Of a DNA stretch of 46,965 nucleotides, positions 36,111 through 44,565 are shown in pieces. A program made the position numbers and the translations under genes. The notes under the pieces are model-generated. The model did no database searches, was not told the origin of the DNA, and saw nothing but the letters and a program-made list of their open reading frames with translations. Position 1 is the first letter of the stretch, and every line of letters starts with the position of its first letter. Source of the DNA: Candidatus Rokuibacteriota bacterium (lineage in GTDB: Bacteria; Methylomirabilota; Methylomirabilia; Rokubacteriales; CSP1-6); contig QHSI01000108.1 of the NCBI GenBank assembly GCA_003221515.1, positions 1-46,965 of the forward strand. Reading direction: 5' to 3'.

Positions 36111-37345
36111 GCGGGCCTCTCCGACGGGGCGAGCGTTCGCAGGTCGACGTTCGGATCGGCCAGGCGCGCGGGGTCGATCGCCACCCGCGCCTTGATGATC
36201 GGCAGCGTCCGCCGCAGATCGCGCCCCTGATTGACTGCGACGACCGACTCGACGCGGCCCTCGGCCATATAGAACGCGAGGAACTTGCGCTCCGCCAGGC
36301 TGCCGCGGACGACGACCGCGTCCCACGCCGCGTGAAATCCGGCGTACTGAATGTTCGCATCGTACTGATCGGACCAGAACCAGTGCACCTCGTCGTACGG
36401 CTGACCGCGGCCGAGCATGCTGCGCGCGGCCGCCGCGCCCTGCTTGATACCGTTCTGCCAGTGCTCGACGCGCATCTGCCGGCCGCACACGGGATGATAG
36501 TGATTGGCGACGTCGCCCGCCGCAAACACGCCGGGCACGTTGGTGCGGCAGTGATCGTCGACCACGATGCCGTTGTCGACGCTGACGCCGGTGCCGGCCA
36601 CCAGCTCGGTGACGGGCTCGATGCCGAGGCCGAAGACCGCCAGCGCGCACTCGATGCGACGTCCGTCCCGGGTGACGACGCGCTCGACGCGTCCCTTCCC
36701 CTCGAACGCGGCGACTGCGTCGCCCAGGATCAGCGTGACACCGTGATCGCGATGGAGCCCTTCGACGACCAGGCCGATGTCTTCGCCGAGCGCGCGATAG
36801 AGCGGCGTCTTGAACGGCTCGATCGCGGTGACCTCGAGCCCGCACTGGCGCATCGACGCCGCGACCTCGGCGCCGATGAAGCCCATGCCCACCACGACCG
36901 CGCGGCCGCCCCGGACGATCGCGTCCCGAATACGGTCGGCGTCGGCGACGGTGCGCAAGTCATAGACACCGGGCAGATCGAGCCCCGGGATCGGGAAGCG
37001 CCGGTTCCGTCCGCCGGTGGCGATGAGCACGTTGTCGAACTCGAGGCGGTCCCCGCCGTCGAGCTGCAGCGCCCGCTTCTCGACGTCGACCCGTACGACC
37101 GTGGTCCCGAGCCGGGTCTCGATCTGGCGCTCGCGGTAGAACTCCGGCGGCCGCAGCAGCGTCTTTTCGAACGGCATCCCGCCGCGCAGATAGTTCTTCG
37201 AGAGCGGCGGGCGATCGTACGGCAGCTGCGGCTCGGCGCCCACCAGCACCACCCGCCCGTCGAAGCCCTCCTCGCGCAGCGTGGCCGCCGCCGACTGGCC
37301 GGTGAGGCTCGCGCCGACGATCGCGATCGTCGAGGCCGAGGCCAT
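36107..37345 (-). CDS. FAD-dependent ferredoxin reductase (Rieske-type oxygenase reductase family)
   Basis: A 412-residue NAD(P)H:ferredoxin reductase of the BphA4/putidaredoxin reductase family. The N-terminal FAD motif is IAIVGASLTGQSAA, PYDRPPLSKNYL is characteristic of the family, the NAD-binding motif is VVVGMGFIGAEVAASM, and FAAGDVANHYHP precedes the C-terminal dimer domain. It would pass electrons from NAD(P)H to the Rieske ferredoxin encoded just before it. The ATG shares bases with the ferredoxin stop (TGATG). It ends with the ATGA overlap to the monooxygenase gene. Confidence 0.93.
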   Translation of the reverse strand: MASASTIAIVGASLTGQSAAATLREEGFDGRVVLVGAEPQLPYDRPPLSKNYLRGGMPFEKTLLRPPEFYRERQIETRLGTTVVRVDVEKRALQLDGGDRLEFDNVLIATGGRNRRFPIPGLDLPGVYDLRTVADADRIRDAIVRGGRAVVVGMGFIGAEVAASMRQCGLEVTAIEPFKTPLYRALGEDIGLVVEGLHRDHGVTLILGDAVAAFEGKGRVERVVTRDGRRIECALAVFGLGIEPVTELVAGTGVSVDNGIVVDDHCRTNVPGVFAAGDVANHYHPVCGRQMRVEHWQNGIKQGAAAARSMLGRGQPYDEVHWFWSDQYDANIQYAGFHAAWDAVVVRGSLAERKFLAFYMAEGRVESVVAVNQGRDLRRTLPIIKARVAIDPARLADPNVDLRTLAPSERPA

Positions 37346-37653
37346 CAGAACTCCACTTGCAGGTCGTTCCCCTGGACCCGCACGGGATAGACCTTGAGCG
37401 GCACGGTCGCCGGCGCCACGAGCACCGCGCCGTTGCGGACGTCGAACTCCGCGAAGTGGCAGGGGCACACCACCGCCGTGCGCACGAGCTCGCCGTCCGC
37501 GAGCGAGCAGTCTTCGTGGGTGCACGTGTCGTCGAACGCGTGAAAGGTGCCCTCGACGTTCGCCACCGCGATCGGGAAGTTGTCGATTTCGACCTTGATC
37601 ATCTGCCCGGGCTGGATGCTGTCCGCCTTCGCCACCGTCACGAATCGGGCCAT
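37345..37653 (-). CDS. Rieske [2Fe-2S] ferredoxin
   Basis: A 102-residue stand-alone Rieske ferredoxin. Ligands are Cys44 and His46 (CTHEDC) and Cys63 and His66 (CPCHF). The strands ending in KVYPVRVQGNDLQVEF are typical of NirD/BphF-like ferredoxins that shuttle electrons to oxygenases. First gene of the coupled operon with the FAD reductase and the luciferase-like monooxygenase. A purine-rich stretch (AAAGGA on the minus strand, about 37664) precedes the ATG. No Rieske oxygenase alpha subunit occurs in the window. Confidence 0.95.
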   Translation of the reverse strand: MARFVTVAKADSIQPGQMIKVEIDNFPIAVANVEGTFHAFDDTCTHEDCSLADGELVRTAVVCPCHFAEFDVRNGAVLVAPATVPLKVYPVRVQGNDLQVEF

Positions 37654-37841
37654 TGTCCGTGTCCTTTCAGTGTCGCGCTAGTCGCCGCCGGCGCGGCTCC
37701 GTGGGGTGCGGCCGTGCGCTCGCCGGGCGACGATAGACAACGCCGCGGGCCCGGTTTTGTCAAGCGCGGGAGGCGCCCGGCAGCCCCCGTGACCGCGCTC
37801 GCGACGGCGCGCGCCGAATGACGCCGGAGTCCTGAACAAGA

Positions 37842-37880
37842 GCGGGGCCCGGCGTGTCACGCGATGCGCCGGGCCCCCGC
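37842..37880 (-). terminator. Strong hairpin downstream of the deacetylase gene
   Basis: GCGGGGCCCGGCG (37842-37854) pairs with CGCCGGGCCCCCGC (37867-37880) around a 12-base loop. It is about 37 bases past the deacetylase stop and upstream of the Rieske operon. No T-run follows, so it may be a terminator or a transcript-end stabiliser. Confidence 0.5.
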
Positions 37881-37916
37881 GCGACCTGATCTGCTGGCTC
37901 GCCTGCCGTTCCCCTG

Positions 37917-38771
37917 TCAGGGCTTCGCACGCGGTCGACGACGCGCGGGCGCCGGCGCCGACCGTCCGTGCTCGTCGTGCCAGCGGGCCACCTCCTCGCA
38001 CGTCGTAAACCAGACGCCGCGCTGGCGACGCATGTAGACCACCAGCTCCTCGATCAACGCCACGCGGGAGGCGCGGCCGCTGACGAACGGATGGCACGTG
38101 AGCACGAAGCAGCCGTTCTCCCGGTGCATGCCGAGGAATTCCTTGCTCCACATCTGGAGGACTCGGCCGGGGTCGGCGATCGCGTTCGTCGACCCGTAGA
38201 CGTGACGGAAGAGCGGCGCGTCGTCCATGATCCACTGGACGGGGACCTCGGTCAGCGGCCCGTCGGCGGTCGGCACGTCGTAGGGCACGTCGTTCCCCAT
38301 CAGCGAGCTGTCGTACCGGAACCCGTGAGCTTTCAGGAGCGCCGGGGTCCACACGTTCACGTCCCAGGACGGCGACCGATAGCCCGCGGGCTTCACGCCG
38401 AGCTGATCCGCGAGAATCCGGAGCTGCTCCACCATCACCGCCTTTTCTTGCGGCTCGTCCAGCGAGCTCACGGCCTCGTGGACGTTGCCGTGAGCGCCGA
38501 TCTCGTGCCCCGCGTCGCGGATACGCTTGCACTGCGGCAGATGGTGGACGACGGTCCACCCGGGGATGAAGAAGCTCGCCCGCAGTCGGAGTCGGTCGAG
38601 CATTCGCAAGATGCGATCCACGCCGACGCGGGGGCCGAAGCGGCGCTCCTCGAGGTCGGCGAGGCTCCGCTTGGCCTTCTCGGGCTCGCGGAAGAGGAAG
38701 CCCGACTCGGCGTCGAAGTCGAAGGACAGCACCGCGGCGGATTGTTTTTCGTCAGGCCACACGTAGCGCAT
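37917..38771 (-). CDS. Polysaccharide deacetylase-family (NodB-fold) hydrolase
   Basis: A 284-residue protein. The metal-site motif is SFDFDAE (usual form TFDDxx), the HxxxH-like HGNVHE motif binds zinc in relatives, and YRSPSWDVNVWTPALL carries the catalytic-arginine region. TCHPFVSGR holds the late histidine. In this branch, which includes PuuE-like allantoinases and peptidoglycan or sugar deacetylases, the enzyme removes acetyl or amide groups. There is no signal peptide, so peptidoglycan is an unlikely substrate. The start MRYVWPDEKQSAAVL is the best ATG; an upstream GTG would add 12 residues. Confidence 0.88.
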   Translation of the reverse strand: MRYVWPDEKQSAAVLSFDFDAESGFLFREPEKAKRSLADLEERRFGPRVGVDRILRMLDRLRLRASFFIPGWTVVHHLPQCKRIRDAGHEIGAHGNVHEAVSSLDEPQEKAVMVEQLRILADQLGVKPAGYRSPSWDVNVWTPALLKAHGFRYDSSLMGNDVPYDVPTADGPLTEVPVQWIMDDAPLFRHVYGSTNAIADPGRVLQMWSKEFLGMHRENGCFVLTCHPFVSGRASRVALIEELVVYMRRQRGVWFTTCEEVARWHDEHGRSAPAPARRRPRAKP

Positions 38772-38958
38772 CGCTGGGATCCTCACTTTTCGGGGGAGCG
38801 GGCGCAACGTATCGTCCGCATCGCCATCGTGTCAAGCCGGTTACGCGTCTTGCCGGCCTCCACGCTTTGTCCATCCGCAAGCGGAGTCAGCGGCGAACGA
38901 TTGGGAGGGGCTGCGCCAGCGGGCCCGAAGCGAGGGCTTCTGGACGCGGTAGGGCGTT

Positions 38959-39198
38959 CTACCTGACTTTCGGGATGACTTTCTCGGCGAACAGGCGCAT
39001 CGAGCGGATGACCTTGTCGTGGGCCAGGCCGCCGCGTGAGAAGGCGCCCATGAAGTGCGAGAAGTGGTGGTCGGCCAGCCATACGACGTCGAAGCCGAGC
39101 TCGCCGGCCAACCGGCACTCGGTCACGGCGTTCTGGGACACCTGGGCGTGGGTCTGTCAGTCACGAATCGACAGGAGATTCTGTGTGGAGAATTTCAT
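38959..39198 (-). pseudogene. Remnant of a luciferase-like monooxygenase: internal deletion plus nonsense codon
   Basis: A 79-codon stretch joins the two ends of an LLM gene. It opens MKFSTQNLLSIRD, hits an in-frame TGA at 39159-39157, then continues QTHAQVSQNAVTECRLAGELGF and WLADHHFSHFM. It jumps at once to a C-terminal LLM block, DKVIRSMRLFAEKVIPKVR, with the roughly 270-residue barrel missing. The same two blocks frame the intact LLM gene at 34965. The TGA sits where a tryptophan is usual (RDW), so it is a TGG to TGA change and not a redox selenocysteine site. The gene is dead. Confidence 0.85.
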
Positions 39199-39230
39199 GG
39201 GAGCCGATTATCGGCGAACGGCGCTCGATG

Positions 39231-41417
39231 TCAACCGGCGAGGGTGGTACGGCGGCGGTCCCGCGCGCCTCGCAGCACGGCGGCGACCTTGCGCGCGATG
39301 TCGTCGGGCGTGACGGGCTTCTGGAGCAGGACGTTCTCGGGCAGCGGCGGCTCGGCGTAGCCCGACATGAACAGCACCTGGGTCTCCGGCCGCGTGGCCT
39401 GCAGCCGAGCCGCGAGGTCGCGGCCGTCCATGCCCGGCATGATCACGTCGGTGAGCAGGAGATCGATCGAGTCGGTGTGGGATTGGCTCAGCGCCAGGGC
39501 CTCGGCGCCGTCGCGCGCGACCAGCACCCGGTAGCCGAGCCTGCGCAGGACCTCGTGCACCAGTCTGCGCACGGCGTCCTCGTCCTCCACGAGCAGGATC
39601 GTCTGGTCGCCGCGAGGAACCGGACGTGGCCCGTCGGCATCGCGCGGCGCCTCCAACGGCGACTCGGTCCGCGCCAGATAGACCCTGAACGCCGTGCCCC
39701 GTCCCGGCGCGCTCTCGACGGTGATGTAGCCTCCATGCTGCTTGACGATCCCGAACACCGTGGACAGCCCGAGGCCGAATCCTTGCTCGGGCGCCTTGGT
39801 CGTGACGAAGGGCTCGAAGACCCGTTGGCGCGTCTCCTCGTCCATCCCGATGCCGGTGTCGCGCGCCTCGAGCAGCACGTGCGGTCCGCGCGTGGCGGCC
39901 GGGTGGGCGGCCACGAACGCCGCGTCGAGCTCGACGTTGCGCGTCTCGATCGTCAGGCGGCCGCCCTTCGGCATCGCGTCTCGCGCGTTGACGGCGAAGT
40001 TCACGATGACCTGCTCGAGCTGGCCGGGATCCGCCTTGATGAGGCCGAGGCTCGGGTCGAGCGTGACGACCAGCTCGATGTTCTCGCCGATCAGACGCCC
40101 GAGCATGTCGCTGATGCCGGTGACGGTGCCGTTGAGGTCGAGCGTCTGGTGGGTCATCGTCTGGTTGCGGCTGAACGCGAGGAGCTGACGCGTCAGGTTC
40201 GCGGCGCGCTGCGCGGTGATCTCGATCTGCTCGAGGTCCTGGTACACGGGGTCCTCGGGCTTGTGGCGCGCGAGCAGGAGCTGGCAGCGACCGAGGACCA
40301 CCGTGAGCACATTGTTGAAGTCGTGCGCGACGCCGCCGGCGAGGCGCCCGATCGCCTCGATCTTCTGCATCTGGCGCATCTCGCTCTCGCGCTGGCGCAG
40401 GACCTCCTCCGAGCGCTTGCGCTCCGTGACGTCGCGGCCCACGCCGCTGAGCCCGCTCACCAGGCCGTGCTCGTCGATCAGCGCGGCACCGGTCCACTGG
40501 TAAGCGGTCAGCGTGCCGTCGGCGCCGCGGAGGCGGCTCTCGAGCTCGAACGCCTGATCTCCGAGACCCGAGGCCAGCGCCGCGCTCATCGCGCCGCGAT
40601 CGTCCTCAGCGAGGAGGTCGACCAGCGGCTTGCCCCGGAGCTCCCGCGCGCGCAGGCCGGTCGCGTCCTCGAGTCTCCGGTTCCACAGGCTCAGGCGGCC
40701 GCCACGGTCCAGGACGAAGATGACGTCGGGGATGGCCTCGACGAACCGCTCGAGCTCCTGCGAGGTGGCGCGTAGCCGACGGCGGCTCTCGCGGAGCGCT
40801 CGGGCCAGGACGGCGATGAGCAGGCCGGCGATGTTGAGGATGATCAAGTTGAACGCCGCGACCATGCTGGGGTTCGAGAGCTCGGGCGCCGGCATGGCGA
40901 GGATGCCGCTCTGCTGCAGCGCGACGATCGCCGCGTAGCTGGCCGTGGCCGCGGCCGTCGCCACCAGGCAGGCCGAGCTCGAGAACGTGATCCCCGCGTA
41001 GATCGTCACGATCAAGTAGATGCCGAGATACTGCGCGGCGCCCAGCCCGCCGGCCAGGTAGAGCCCGACGGTGATGAGCACGACATCGACGAGCATCCTG
41101 GTGTAAGCCTGGGTTCGATAGGCATGTCCGCCGCGGGCCGTGAGGTAGTAGAGCCCGTTGAGCAGGAACGAGAAGAGCGCGATCAGCGAGACGAGGCGGC
41201 CGACGCCGTCGAAGTCGAGGCGGAAGACGATCTGGAACGCGATGATGAAGATCGAGACACCACCGCGGATCGCCAGCTCTTGCCGGAGGCTATGCCGGCA
41301 GCGACGTTGGCGAGCGCCGGCGTCGTCGTGACGACGCTCGAGCGACGCCCGGACATATCTCGCCACACTGGTGACGGTGCGCACCGCGCTTCCCCGACGC
41401 AAGGCGGGTGCCACCAT
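39231..41417 (-). CDS. Hybrid sensor histidine kinase (membrane, PAS, HisKA, HATPase, REC)
   Basis: A 728-residue kinase. Residues about 52-210 hold six membrane segments. A PAS domain follows (FVEAIPDVIFVLDRGGRLSLWNRR, residues about 225-335). The phospho-acceptor helix has GGVAHDFNNVLTVVLG, and the HATPase shows VNFAVNARDAMPKGG (N box), EARDTGIGMDEE (G1) and GFGLGLSTVFGIV (G2). A C-terminal receiver (LLVEDEDAVRRLV, LLLTDVIMPGMDG) ends with LQKPVTPDDI. This is the architecture of hybrid kinases that sense through the membrane or PAS domain. No output regulator adjoins it. The ATG at 41417 is 110 bases from a divergent gene. Confidence 0.92.
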   Translation of the reverse strand: MVAPALRRGSAVRTVTSVARYVRASLERRHDDAGARQRRCRHSLRQELAIRGGVSIFIIAFQIVFRLDFDGVGRLVSLIALFSFLLNGLYYLTARGGHAYRTQAYTRMLVDVVLITVGLYLAGGLGAAQYLGIYLIVTIYAGITFSSSACLVATAAATASYAAIVALQQSGILAMPAPELSNPSMVAAFNLIILNIAGLLIAVLARALRESRRRLRATSQELERFVEAIPDVIFVLDRGGRLSLWNRRLEDATGLRARELRGKPLVDLLAEDDRGAMSAALASGLGDQAFELESRLRGADGTLTAYQWTGAALIDEHGLVSGLSGVGRDVTERKRSEEVLRQRESEMRQMQKIEAIGRLAGGVAHDFNNVLTVVLGRCQLLLARHKPEDPVYQDLEQIEITAQRAANLTRQLLAFSRNQTMTHQTLDLNGTVTGISDMLGRLIGENIELVVTLDPSLGLIKADPGQLEQVIVNFAVNARDAMPKGGRLTIETRNVELDAAFVAAHPAATRGPHVLLEARDTGIGMDEETRQRVFEPFVTTKAPEQGFGLGLSTVFGIVKQHGGYITVESAPGRGTAFRVYLARTESPLEAPRDADGPRPVPRGDQTILLVEDEDAVRRLVHEVLRRLGYRVLVARDGAEALALSQSHTDSIDLLLTDVIMPGMDGRDLAARLQATRPETQVLFMSGYAEPPLPENVLLQKPVTPDDIARKVAAVLRGARDRRRTTLAG

Positions 41418-41488
41418 TCGGGCCCAGCCAAATCAGCTACATAGACAACGTGGCGAGAAGTGGCGCTGTAAAGAAAGGGCTTACCGCG

Positions 41489-41519
41489 TTGAGAAATCAA
41501 CCGAGCGTGCGCGTATACT
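41489..41519 (+). promoter_or_regulatory. Predicted promoter of the NMT1-like gene
   Basis: TTGAGA (41489-41494) and TATACT (41514-41519) are 19 bases apart. The -10 ends eight bases before the GTG at 41528, so the mRNA would start at or one or two bases from the start codon. Confidence 0.55.
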
Positions 41520-41527
41520 CCCCGGCC

Positions 41528-42448
41528 GTGGAGACCCCGCACCGGCTACGAGTCGTCGAGGCATTCCGCTCGATTTTCTACGCGCCGCCGTTCGTCGCGA
41601 TCCACGGCGGTCACTTCGCCGCCGAGGGTCTGGACGTCACGATGACGACCGCGCCGCGGAGCGCCGCCACGGTCGACGCCTTGCTCGGCGGCCAAGCGGA
41701 TCTCGCCCTCTCCGGCCTCATGCGAAGCTTCGATCTCGCCGACCGCGGTGCGACTCGCCTCGTCCACTTCGCCGCGGTGAACGATCGGAACGGGTTCTTC
41801 CTGCTCGGCCGTGAGCCGCGATCGCGCTTCAGCTGGTCGGATCTCGTCGGCCGAACGGTCATCTCGTTTGGCGGCGCCCCGACGCCGTGGCTCTGCATGC
41901 AGGCCGTGCTGCGGCGGCACGGCGTCGATCCGGCGCGGGTCACGTTCGTGCGAGATCTATCGGGGCCCGACGCGGTCGTCGCCTTCCGCGCGCGGAAGGC
42001 GGCGTTCATCGAGCTCGGACCGCCGGCGGTCGATCAGCTCATCGACGACGGCACCGGCTACCTGCTGGCCTCGATGGGGGACGCGACCGGCGCGGTGCCG
42101 TTCAGCTCGCTCATGACGACGCCGGAGATCCTCGAACGCGAGCGCGAGGTGCTCGTCAGGTTCGTTCGCGGACTCTATCGGGCGCAGCGCTGGATGGCGG
42201 CGAGCGGGCCGTCCGCGATCGCCGCCGTTCTCGCGCCCGCGTTCCCCGACGTGGATCCCGGGATCCTCGCGCGGGCGGTGGCGCGCTATTTCCGGCAATC
42301 CACCTGGGCGACGGACCCGGTGTTGACGCGGACCGGATTCGACGCGCTGCAGTCGATTCTGCTGGCCGCCGGCTTCATCAAGCGCTCCCACCGCTTCGAA
42401 GATCTGGTCGACACCGACATCGCCCGGCAGGCCGTACAGACTATCTAG
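41528..42448 (+). CDS. NMT1/THI5-like ligand-binding protein lacking a signal peptide
   Basis: A 306-residue periplasmic-binding-fold protein of the NMT1/SsuA-like (family 9) type. It has FRSIFYAPPFVAIHGGHFAAEGLDVTM near the N terminus, then ALLGGQADLALSGLMRSFDL and AAVNDRNGFFLLG; relatives bind pyrimidines, sulfonates or nitrate. From the GTG at 41528 (VETPHRLRVV) the fold begins at once, with no export signal. A longer frame to 41408 also shows no signal peptide. It may be a cytoplasmic binding or enzymatic relative, or act by an unusual route. The gene overlaps the convergent SDR gene by four bases. Confidence 0.8.
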   Translation: METPHRLRVVEAFRSIFYAPPFVAIHGGHFAAEGLDVTMTTAPRSAATVDALLGGQADLALSGLMRSFDLADRGATRLVHFAAVNDRNGFFLLGREPRSRFSWSDLVGRTVISFGGAPTPWLCMQAVLRRHGVDPARVTFVRDLSGPDAVVAFRARKAAFIELGPPAVDQLIDDGTGYLLASMGDATGAVPFSSLMTTPEILEREREVLVRFVRGLYRAQRWMAASGPSAIAAVLAPAFPDVDPGILARAVARYFRQSTWATDPVLTRTGFDALQSILLAAGFIKRSHRFEDLVDTDIARQAVQTI

Positions 42449-43215
42449 CCTCTACTTCCTCCGTTGACGTCGATGGTGACGCCGGTAACGAAGTCGGCGT
42501 CGCTGGACGCGAGGAAGCAGATGACGCGCGCCTGATCCACCGGCTCCGCCACGCGGCCCAGCGGCACCTGCGCCGCCTGGCGTGCGCGCTCTTCCGGGGA
42601 CATCGCGTCCCAGCGCGGGCGCAGCCGTGGGCTGAGCGTGAGGCTGGGGGCGATCGCGTTCACGGTGATGCCGTACGCGCCGAGCTCGAGCGAGAGCTTC
42701 CGGGTGAACGCGATGATCCCGCCCTTGGCGGTGGCGTAGGCGCTGCTGCTCGTCGCGCTCAGGCCGCGGCCCGCGATCGACGAGAGGTTGACGATCTTCC
42801 CACCGCGCTGACGCTTCATCACGGGCACGACCGCGTTGGTGAAGAGGAAGGTGCCGGTGAGGTTGAAGTTCAGCAGCTTCTGCCAGTCCTCGAGCGTCAG
42901 CTCGTCCACGGTGGCGCCCGGCTTCGCGATGATCGTGCTGCCGCCGACGGCGTTCACCAGGATGTCGATCCGGCCGTGCTCCTCGACGACCCGTCGCACC
43001 ACGCCCGCCACCTGCGAGGCATCGAGGGCATCGGCCACGACGGCGTGCGCGGTTCCGCCGGCAACCCGGATCGCCCCCACCACCTGATCGAGGCTCTCCT
43101 TGTCGAGGTCGACGGCGATCACGGTCCCGCCTTCACGACCGATGATCTCCGCGGTCGCCCGGCCGATGCCGCGCCCCCCCGCGGTGATGAGCGCGGTCCG
43201 TCCCTGGAATCTCAT
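42445..43215 (-). CDS. Short-chain dehydrogenase/reductase (SDR), classical type
   Basis: A 256-residue NAD(P)-dependent oxidoreductase. The cofactor motif is TAGGRGIG (usual TGxxxGIG, with Ala for Gly at the second place), ILVNAVGG marks the NAG motif, and the catalytic set is Ser in NLSSIAG and Tyr/Lys in SAYATAKGG. DFVTGVTIDVNGG ends the substrate region. The start MRFQGRTALIT follows GGAGCG. Related enzymes act on alcohols, ketoacyl groups or cyclic diols. It is next to the amidohydrolase gene, divergent, with 108 bases between. Confidence 0.92.
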   Translation of the reverse strand: MRFQGRTALITAGGRGIGRATAEIIGREGGTVIAVDLDKESLDQVVGAIRVAGGTAHAVVADALDASQVAGVVRRVVEEHGRIDILVNAVGGSTIIAKPGATVDELTLEDWQKLLNFNLTGTFLFTNAVVPVMKRQRGGKIVNLSSIAGRGLSATSSSAYATAKGGIIAFTRKLSLELGAYGITVNAIAPSLTLSPRLRPRWDAMSPEERARQAAQVPLGRVAEPVDQARVICFLASSDADFVTGVTIDVNGGSRG

Positions 43216-43323
43216 GGTTCGCTCCTTCCGCACGCACCGTAGAGCCCGCGACCGACATCGTCAAGCCGGTCTACTTGCCGGTCTACTTGCCCTGAGGTGG
43301 TCGCTGCTGTTAGGCTCGCCGCC

Positions 43324-44523
43324 ATGCGATACGAAATGATCTCCGCGGACTGCCATCTCGATCTGTGCTGGCTTCCTCCTGACCTCTTCACGTCGAACGC
43401 CGCCTCCGCGCTCAAGGAGCGGATGCCGTATGTGACGGACGGGCCGCGGGGCCCGGCGTGGGTGACGAAGAAGGGCGCCGCGCTCGGCCTGGCGTGCGGT
43501 ATGGGGTCGGCCGGCCGGGAATACATTCCCGGAAAGATCCACCGCTCGGACCGGATGGCCTCCACCGGGCTCTACGACGACGGCAAGCGCGGCATTCGTC
43601 GTATTAGCGATCCGGAGCTACGCCTGAAGGATCAGGACCGCGACGGCGTTCAGGCCGAGGTGCTCTACGGTGTCCTCGGCACGACCGGGCGCATGAGCGA
43701 TCCCGAGGCCGCGGTCGAGGTGCTGAGGATCTACAACGAATGGCTGGCTGATTTCTGCTCGACGCATCCCGACCGCTACGCCGGCCTCGCGTCGATTCCG
43801 AACCACCCGCTCGAGGCGGCGGTCGAAGAGGTCGAGCGCGTCGCCAAGCGCGGCGCCCTGCGCGGCTTGGACATCGCGAACTCCTCGGACCTCACGCCGC
43901 TCTGGGATCCGTACTGGAATCCGCTCTGGGACGCGATCGACCGCTGCGGGCTGCCGCTGCACTTCCACACCGTCGGCGGCTACGTCCCCGACCACATCCG
44001 CAAGATCATGATGATCGGCTCCGATCCCACGCGCGCGGCCGCACCCGACGCCCCCAAGATCGATCTGGCGGTGGCCCGGTCGGCGTTCGCCACGAACATC
44101 ACCCAGTTCCAGATCAACATGGCGAACATCCTCACGTCGATGATCTTCTCGGGCGTCCTCGAGCGCCATCCCCGCATGAAGCTCGTGCTCGGCGAGTCCG
44201 GCATCGGCTGGATCCCCTACGTCCTCTGGCGCATGGACGCGGAGTGGGAGGACCAGTTCAAGGACCTCGCGCTCACGATGCCGCCGAGCGAGTACTGGAA
44301 GCGGCAGTGCTGGGCGACGTATCAAACCGACCCGATCGGGATCAAGCTCATCGACGAGCTAGGCGTGGGCAAGGTGATGTGGGGCTCCGACTTCCCGCAT
44401 CCCGACGGTGTGTGGCCAGATTCCCGCGACTACATCCAGCGCGAGCTGGGCCACGTCGCCCCCGACGTGCGCCGCAAGATCGTCTGCGAGAACGCCGGCA
44501 AGCTCTACGGATTCATCCAGTAG
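43324..44523 (+). CDS. Amidohydrolase family 2 (ACMSD-like) metal-dependent hydrolase
   Basis: A 399-residue TIM-barrel protein of the amidohydrolase-related family 2. The N terminus has ISADCHLD, the metal-loop position, with a Cys-His in place of the canonical His-x-His. Later blocks include LPLHFHTVGG, LVLGESGIGWIPYVLWRMD and MWGSDFPHPDGVWPDS, the last holding the catalytic Asp/His region. Family members decarboxylate or hydrolyse aromatic and related acids, so a catabolic role is likely. A TAGGCT box ends seven bases before the ATG, and no ribosome binding site is seen, so it is a leaderless candidate. Confidence 0.88.
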   Translation: MRYEMISADCHLDLCWLPPDLFTSNAASALKERMPYVTDGPRGPAWVTKKGAALGLACGMGSAGREYIPGKIHRSDRMASTGLYDDGKRGIRRISDPELRLKDQDRDGVQAEVLYGVLGTTGRMSDPEAAVEVLRIYNEWLADFCSTHPDRYAGLASIPNHPLEAAVEEVERVAKRGALRGLDIANSSDLTPLWDPYWNPLWDAIDRCGLPLHFHTVGGYVPDHIRKIMMIGSDPTRAAAPDAPKIDLAVARSAFATNITQFQINMANILTSMIFSGVLERHPRMKLVLGESGIGWIPYVLWRMDAEWEDQFKDLALTMPPSEYWKRQCWATYQTDPIGIKLIDELGVGKVMWGSDFPHPDGVWPDSRDYIQRELGHVAPDVRRKIVCENAGKLYGFIQ

Positions 44524-44565
44524 GGCGAGGCGGGCGGAAGACCGCCGCGACGACTGCGCCGCGTC

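Noticed and set aside
39157-39159. Second in-frame TGA that might encode selenocysteine
   Set aside because: It falls in an LLM remnant where tryptophan is usual, is not a redox site, has no strong hairpin just after it, and the gene also lacks its middle.
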